NCBI GenBank assembly: GCA_024235635.1
Contig: JACKMA010000002.1
Span: forward strand, 186,001 to 250,000
DNA: 64,000 nt
DNA from: Zoogloeaceae bacterium
GTDB lineage: Bacteria; Pseudomonadota; Gammaproteobacteria; Burkholderiales; Rhodocyclaceae
Direction of reading: 5' to 3'
Shown here piece by piece: positions 60,535-64,000 of the stretch. Each line of letters starts with the position of its first letter. Position 1 is the first letter of the stretch. Both the position numbers and the translations under genes were made by a program. The notes under the pieces were generated by a model that saw nothing but the letters and a program-made list of their open reading frames with translations, did no database searches and had not been told where the DNA came from.

Positions 60535-60942
60535 ATGCCGCTGATTGAATGGAACGCTTCGATGGCCACCGGCCACATGGAGATCGATGCCCAACACACC
60601 GTGCTGGTGGCGATCCTCAACCGCCTCCATGAATCGATCCAGGCCGGCGAGGGCGAGGCCACCACCGCGCTGGTGCTGAGGGAACTGATCGAATACACGC
60701 GCTATCACTTTCGCAGCGAAGAAGCGCTGATGGTGCACGTTCCGTCCGAGGTCGCGCAGGCACACAAGGGCAACCACGCACGGCTGATCCAGCAGGTGCG
60801 CGAGTTCGAGGCGCAGTGCGAGCGTGGCGAGATCTCTCCGCAGGAATTGCTCGACTTCCTGAAGGACTGGCTGCTGCTGCACATCACCGGCACCGACAAG
60901 CAACTCGCCAGTTCGCTCAGCAGGGAGCGGCAGCCGGCCTGA
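60535..60942 (+). CDS. Bacteriohemerythrin
   Basis: Predicted 135 residues. It has the full diiron site pattern: MEIDAQHTVLVAILNRLHE, YTRYHFRSEEALM, HKGNHARLIQQV and LKDWLLLHITGTDKQLA, including the conserved C-terminal H-(I)-x3-D. Members bind O2 reversibly and may store, buffer or deliver it, often in microaerobic organisms. Unlike the HHE protein at 30.5 kb it belongs to the true bacteriohemerythrin branch (starts PLIEWNASM). Single gene; the interval 60370-60534 is probably its promoter. Confidence 0.92.
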   Translation: MPLIEWNASMATGHMEIDAQHTVLVAILNRLHESIQAGEGEATTALVLRELIEYTRYHFRSEEALMVHVPSEVAQAHKGNHARLIQQVREFEAQCERGEISPQELLDFLKDWLLLHITGTDKQLASSLSRERQPA

Positions 60943-60971
60943 TCGAGACTCGCGGCCACGCCGGCGGCGCG

Positions 60972-62267
60972 TCAGTCGAGCGTTGCGAGAACCCCGCGCG
61001 CTGCGGCGAGTCCGCTGCGCACGGCGCCTTCGAGTGTCGCCGGATAGGGCCCATGGGTGTAGTCTCCGGCCAGCCACAGCCCGGGCATCGGCGTCTGGTT
61101 GCCCGGGCGCGCGAGATCGGGTGTGCACGAGAAGGTCGCTCGGCGCTCGGCGATGGTGCGGATCCAGGCGGGCGGCGGAAGCCGACCGTACGCCTGTTCG
61201 AGCTGTCGCTGAACGGCCAGTTCGAGCGCCTCGTGGGGCTGGTCGTCAAACGGGCTGCGGGCGCTGACGACCGCTGCCAGCAGTCCCGGCGGGCCGCCGA
61301 GGCGGCCGCGATCGAACAGCCACTGGGCGGGCCCGCCGGTGAGACCGGTCATCGGCGCGCCGGTCATCGGCGATTTCTCGTAATGCAGGTAGATGGTCGT
61401 GATCGGCTGGTGGTCGAGCCCATCGATCGACTTGCAGACGCCGGCCAGTGCCGGGAAGGGCGCCAGCAGCGGGGCCGCGTGATAGGGCGCAGTCGCCACC
61501 ACCACCTGGTTGTAGCCGGCCCAGGTCGGCCCTCCGTCGAGCCAGAACACGTCGTCCTCGACCCGAATCGCGCGGATCGGGTCGGAAGTGCGGACGCCGT
61601 GACCGCGACGTCCGAGCCAGCGGGTAGCCGGCACCGGGAACAGCTCGGACAGGTCGATCCTTGGAATCAGCAATTCGCTCGACGCGCTGCCGGCGGCGAG
61701 GCTGTCGCGCAGGACGTTGGCGAAGACCTGAGCCGAGGCTTCGATCGCCGGCGTATTCAACGCAGCCACGCAGAGCGGCTCCCACAGGCGGTCGCGCAGC
61801 GTCGTGGTCTGGCCGAGTTCGGCCAGCAGGCGAGCGACCGGCCGGTCGGGCGACACCTGCCAGCCGCGACGGCGCAGGCCGTGGATGAGCTTGGCGGCGG
61901 CGACGCGATCGCGCCAGCCGAGGCCGCGTGCCCGCGCCAGCCCGACAGCCAGATGAAATGGCGCGGGCAACCGGGCGGCGCGCAGTTCGAATCCGTCCGG
62001 GTAGGCGATGGTGAGCGGCAGGCTTTCGAGCACCCTGGGCGGTACACCGACCTGGCGCATCATCTGCAGGAGTTGGGTGTAGGCGCCGATCAGCAGGTGC
62101 TGGCCGTTGTCGATCGGCGGATCCTGCCGGGCGACGACCCGCGCGCGACCGCCGAGCACGCGGCCCGATTCGAAGACCGTGACCCGGACCCGTTCCGAGC
62201 GTGCCAGCGCGACCGCGCAGGCAAGCCCGGCGTAGCCGCCGCCGATGATCGCGATCTCGGGCTTCAT
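60972..62267 (-). CDS. hpnE: Squalene-forming FAD-dependent desaturase HpnE
   Basis: Predicted 431 residues. The N-terminal dinucleotide motif is EIAIIGGGYAGLACAVALARSERVRVTVFESGRVLGGRARV. The C-terminal FAD segment is PMPGLWLAGDYTHGPYPATLEGAVRSGLAAARGVL. This is the HpnE branch of carotenoid-desaturase-like oxidoreductases. HpnE completes the HpnC-D-E route from farnesyl diphosphate to squalene. It overlaps hpnD by 4 bases and is third in the hpnC-D-E operon. Confidence 0.93.
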   Translation of the reverse strand: MKPEIAIIGGGYAGLACAVALARSERVRVTVFESGRVLGGRARVVARQDPPIDNGQHLLIGAYTQLLQMMRQVGVPPRVLESLPLTIAYPDGFELRAARLPAPFHLAVGLARARGLGWRDRVAAAKLIHGLRRRGWQVSPDRPVARLLAELGQTTTLRDRLWEPLCVAALNTPAIEASAQVFANVLRDSLAAGSASSELLIPRIDLSELFPVPATRWLGRRGHGVRTSDPIRAIRVEDDVFWLDGGPTWAGYNQVVVATAPYHAAPLLAPFPALAGVCKSIDGLDHQPITTIYLHYEKSPMTGAPMTGLTGGPAQWLFDRGRLGGPPGLLAAVVSARSPFDDQPHEALELAVQRQLEQAYGRLPPPAWIRTIAERRATFSCTPDLARPGNQTPMPGLWLAGDYTHGPYPATLEGAVRSGLAAARGVLATLD

Positions 62268-63097
62268 GCCCGAATCCAGGTGGTGCCGGCGAGCCAGATC
62301 TTGCGAAGCGGGGTCAGGGAGGTGCGTCGATCGAGTACCTTGAAGCCGTCACTGCGTATCTCTTCGAGCAGCGTGCGGTAGATCGCCGCCATCACCAGAC
62401 CCGGCCGCTGGCGCCTGCGGTCGGTCGCCGGCAGCTGTTCGAACGCCTTGCGGTAGAAGGACTGCGCGCGCTGGTACTGGAATTCCATCAATGCGTCGAA
62501 GGCCGGCCCGTAGCGCGCTTCGAACAGGTCCTCGGCGGGTACGCCGAAGCGCTGGAGTTCCTCGATCGGCAGGTAGATCCGACCGCGCTGCACGTCCTCG
62601 CCGACATCGCGGATGATGTTGGTGAGCTGGAAGGCCATGCCGAGGTCGTGGGCGTATTTCAGGGTCTGGCGATCCTGGTAGCCGAAGATGCCGGCCGACA
62701 GCAGACCGACTACGCTCGCCACGCGATAGCAGTAGAGCTGCAGACTGCGGAAATCGGGGTAGCGCGGGTGCTGCAGGTCCATCTGCATGCCGTCGATGAT
62801 TTCCAGCAGCTGTTCGGCCGGTAGGTCGAAATCCTGCGCGACCTCGGCCAGTGCCTGCCCGACCGGATGGCTCGGCTTTCCGCCGGAGATCTCGGCCACC
62901 TCGGAACGCCACCAGTCGAGCTTGTTCTGGGCGATGGTCGGGTCGTGACATTCGTCCACAACGTCGTCGACCTCGCGACAGAAGGCATACAGCGCGGTGA
63001 TCGCGCGGCGCCTCTCCGGTGGCAGGAAGAGAAAGCTGTAGTAGAAGCTCGAGCCGCTGGCGGCTGCCTTGTCCTGGCAGTACTGGTGTGGATCCAT
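62264..63097 (-). CDS. hpnD: Presqualene diphosphate synthase HpnD
   Basis: Predicted 277 residues of the squalene/phytoene synthase family. The first aspartate-rich motif is REVDDVVDE and the second, in LTNIIRDVGEDVQRGRIYLP, is complete. It condenses two farnesyl diphosphates into presqualene diphosphate, the first step of the HpnCDE pathway. The ATG at 63097 is taken because the longer frame from 63178 overlaps hpnC. Spacing to hpnC is 7 bases. Confidence 0.94.
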   Translation of the reverse strand: MDPHQYCQDKAAASGSSFYYSFLFLPPERRRAITALYAFCREVDDVVDECHDPTIAQNKLDWWRSEVAEISGGKPSHPVGQALAEVAQDFDLPAEQLLEIIDGMQMDLQHPRYPDFRSLQLYCYRVASVVGLLSAGIFGYQDRQTLKYAHDLGMAFQLTNIIRDVGEDVQRGRIYLPIEELQRFGVPAEDLFEARYGPAFDALMEFQYQRAQSFYRKAFEQLPATDRRRQRPGLVMAAIYRTLLEEIRSDGFKVLDRRTSLTPLRKIWLAGTTWIRA

Positions 63098-63104
63098 GTC
63101 GGGT

Positions 63105-63914
63105 TCAGCGAGTTGTCGCGCGCCAGAGCAGGCGGGCCCAGTCGGCCCTGCCCAGGCTGGGTCGGTGGCGGAACACATCGTAGCCGACGGCCTCGATCCG
63201 TTCCAGAATGCGCAGCCCGCCCTCGACCACCAGTCGCAGTTCCAAGCCGATGCGCCCCGGCAGCCGGCGGGCGAGCGGCGCGCCGTCGAGCATCATCTTC
63301 CGCGCCCGCCCGACCTCGAAGGCCATCAGCGCCGACCACGCCGGATCGCTGCGGGCATTCGCAACGTGATCTTCGCCGACGCCGAAGCGGGCCATGCTGT
63401 CGGATGGCAGGTAGATGCGGGACTTCTGCCAGTCCACCGCCACGTCCTGCCAGAAATTGATCAATTGCAGCGCGCTGCAGATCGCGTCCGAAGCGTGCAG
63501 GTTGTGCTTGGTCTCGGCCCGGTACAGGCATAGCAGCAAGCGGCCGATCGGGTTGGCGGAACGCCGGCAATAGTCGAGCAGTTCGTCGAAATCGCGATAG
63601 CGGGTCTTGACCACGTCCTGCGAAAACGCGTCGAGCAGGTCGCGGAAGAGCGGCAGCGGCAGCTGCCATTCGCGGATCGAGCGGGCCAGCCGCTGGAACA
63701 TCGGGTCGTCGGGTTCGCCGCCGGCGGCAATGGCGTCGAGCTGGCCGCGGTAGGCGTCGAGCGCCGCCAGCCGGGTGGCGGCATCGGCGTCGCCCTCGTC
63801 GGCGATGTCGTCGGCGGAGCGGGCGAACGCGTAGATGGCCTCGACCGGCTCGCGCAGCCGCGCAGGCAGCAGCAGTGACGCGACCGGAAAGTTCTCGTAG
63901 TGATCGACGGGCAT
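63105..63914 (-). CDS. hpnC: Hydroxysqualene synthase HpnC
   Basis: Predicted 269 residues, also of the squalene/phytoene synthase fold. The first motif reads ARSADDIADEGD; the second, in QLINFWQDVAVDWQKSRIYLPSD, has the altered NFWQDVAVD form characteristic of HpnC. It converts presqualene diphosphate to hydroxysqualene. The starting MPVDHYENFPVASLLLPARLR is typical. First of the hpnC-D-E set, which feeds squalene to hopanoid synthesis; the cyclase is not in the window. 63915-64000 holds its upstream region with no further gene. Confidence 0.94.
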   Translation of the reverse strand: MPVDHYENFPVASLLLPARLREPVEAIYAFARSADDIADEGDADAATRLAALDAYRGQLDAIAAGGEPDDPMFQRLARSIREWQLPLPLFRDLLDAFSQDVVKTRYRDFDELLDYCRRSANPIGRLLLCLYRAETKHNLHASDAICSALQLINFWQDVAVDWQKSRIYLPSDSMARFGVGEDHVANARSDPAWSALMAFEVGRARKMMLDGAPLARRLPGRIGLELRLVVEGGLRILERIEAVGYDVFRHRPSLGRADWARLLWRATTR

Positions 63915-64000
63915 GACGGGCGCTGCGGAGTATATCGGATCCGCTGCCCGTCGCCGCCGCTTGCAGGGGGTCGCCGGCCTCGTGCCGATTCGGAGGAGTC

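Overview
This window reads as a high-GC chromosomal segment of a denitrifying, aromatic-degrading betaproteobacterium of the Azoarcus/Aromatoleum/Thauera group. The main reason is a complete anaerobic benzoate (benzoyl-CoA) gene cluster of the Azoarcus 'bzd' type: a BzdR-like regulator (XRE helix-turn-helix fused to a shikimate-kinase-like domain), a four-subunit ATP-dependent benzoyl-CoA reductase, the ring-modifying enzymes and a benzoate-CoA ligase. No insertion sequence, integrase, phage gene or CRISPR array was seen. All assignments rest on reading the sequence and on family knowledge; no database search was run.

Layout. 1-0.6 kb: end of a porin gene and its terminator. 0.6-6.8 kb: a low-potential electron module, with a tungsten aldehyde:ferredoxin oxidoreductase carrying a fused MoaD-like tail, a MarR regulator, korA-korB (2-oxoacid:ferredoxin oxidoreductase) and a 2[4Fe-4S] ferredoxin. 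The aor and kor promoters share a near-identical box, so the MarR protein may control both. 7.1-9.4 kb: glutaryl-CoA dehydrogenase (lower pathway) and a divergent LysR regulator. 9.4-25.6 kb: bzdR and then bzdN-O-P-Q-M-S-T-U-V-(60-aa zinc-ribbon protein)-W-X-Y-Z-(PaaY-like protein)-A. 25.7-30.4 kb: a five-gene Liv-type ABC transporter, probably for benzoate or a related acid. 30.5-32.4 kb: hemerythrin, DUF2249 and a polytopic membrane protein in overlapping frames.

32.7-38.6 kb is accessory in character: an AraC regulator, a MetX-like alpha/beta hydrolase, a Baeyer-Villiger monooxygenase, a homocitrate-synthase (NifV-like) fragment and a PEP-CTERM protein. From the tRNA-Leu gene at 38.8 kb onward the content is housekeeping: minCDE, a cysteine-poor Hsp33, an ArsC/YffB-like protein, tex, a thioredoxin-TPR chaperone, a hexose-phosphate mutarotase, a TfoX-Tag fusion, a Pat-like acyl-CoA synthetase/acetyltransferase, a large PAS sensor kinase, a succinate-semialdehyde dehydrogenase, a methyltransferase, an alpha carbonic anhydrase, mnmH/selD (selenium), tesA/ybbA, a bacteriohemerythrin, and hpnC-D-E (squalene/hopanoid synthesis) running off the right end.

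How it fits together. Benzoate is imported by the ABC system, activated by BzdA, dearomatised by BzdNOPQ with reduced ferredoxin (BzdM or the kor-linked ferredoxin) and ATP, processed by BzdW-X-Y to 3-hydroxypimelyl-CoA, beta-oxidised (BzdZ may help) to glutaryl-CoA and oxidised by GcdH. Ferredoxin can be re-reduced by KorAB, by the AOR and possibly by the composite flavoprotein BzdV. The bzdN promoter shows an FNR/AcpR-type box spaced for class II activation and TGCA-type BzdR elements over the start region. The sequence therefore supports joint control by anoxia and by benzoyl-CoA.
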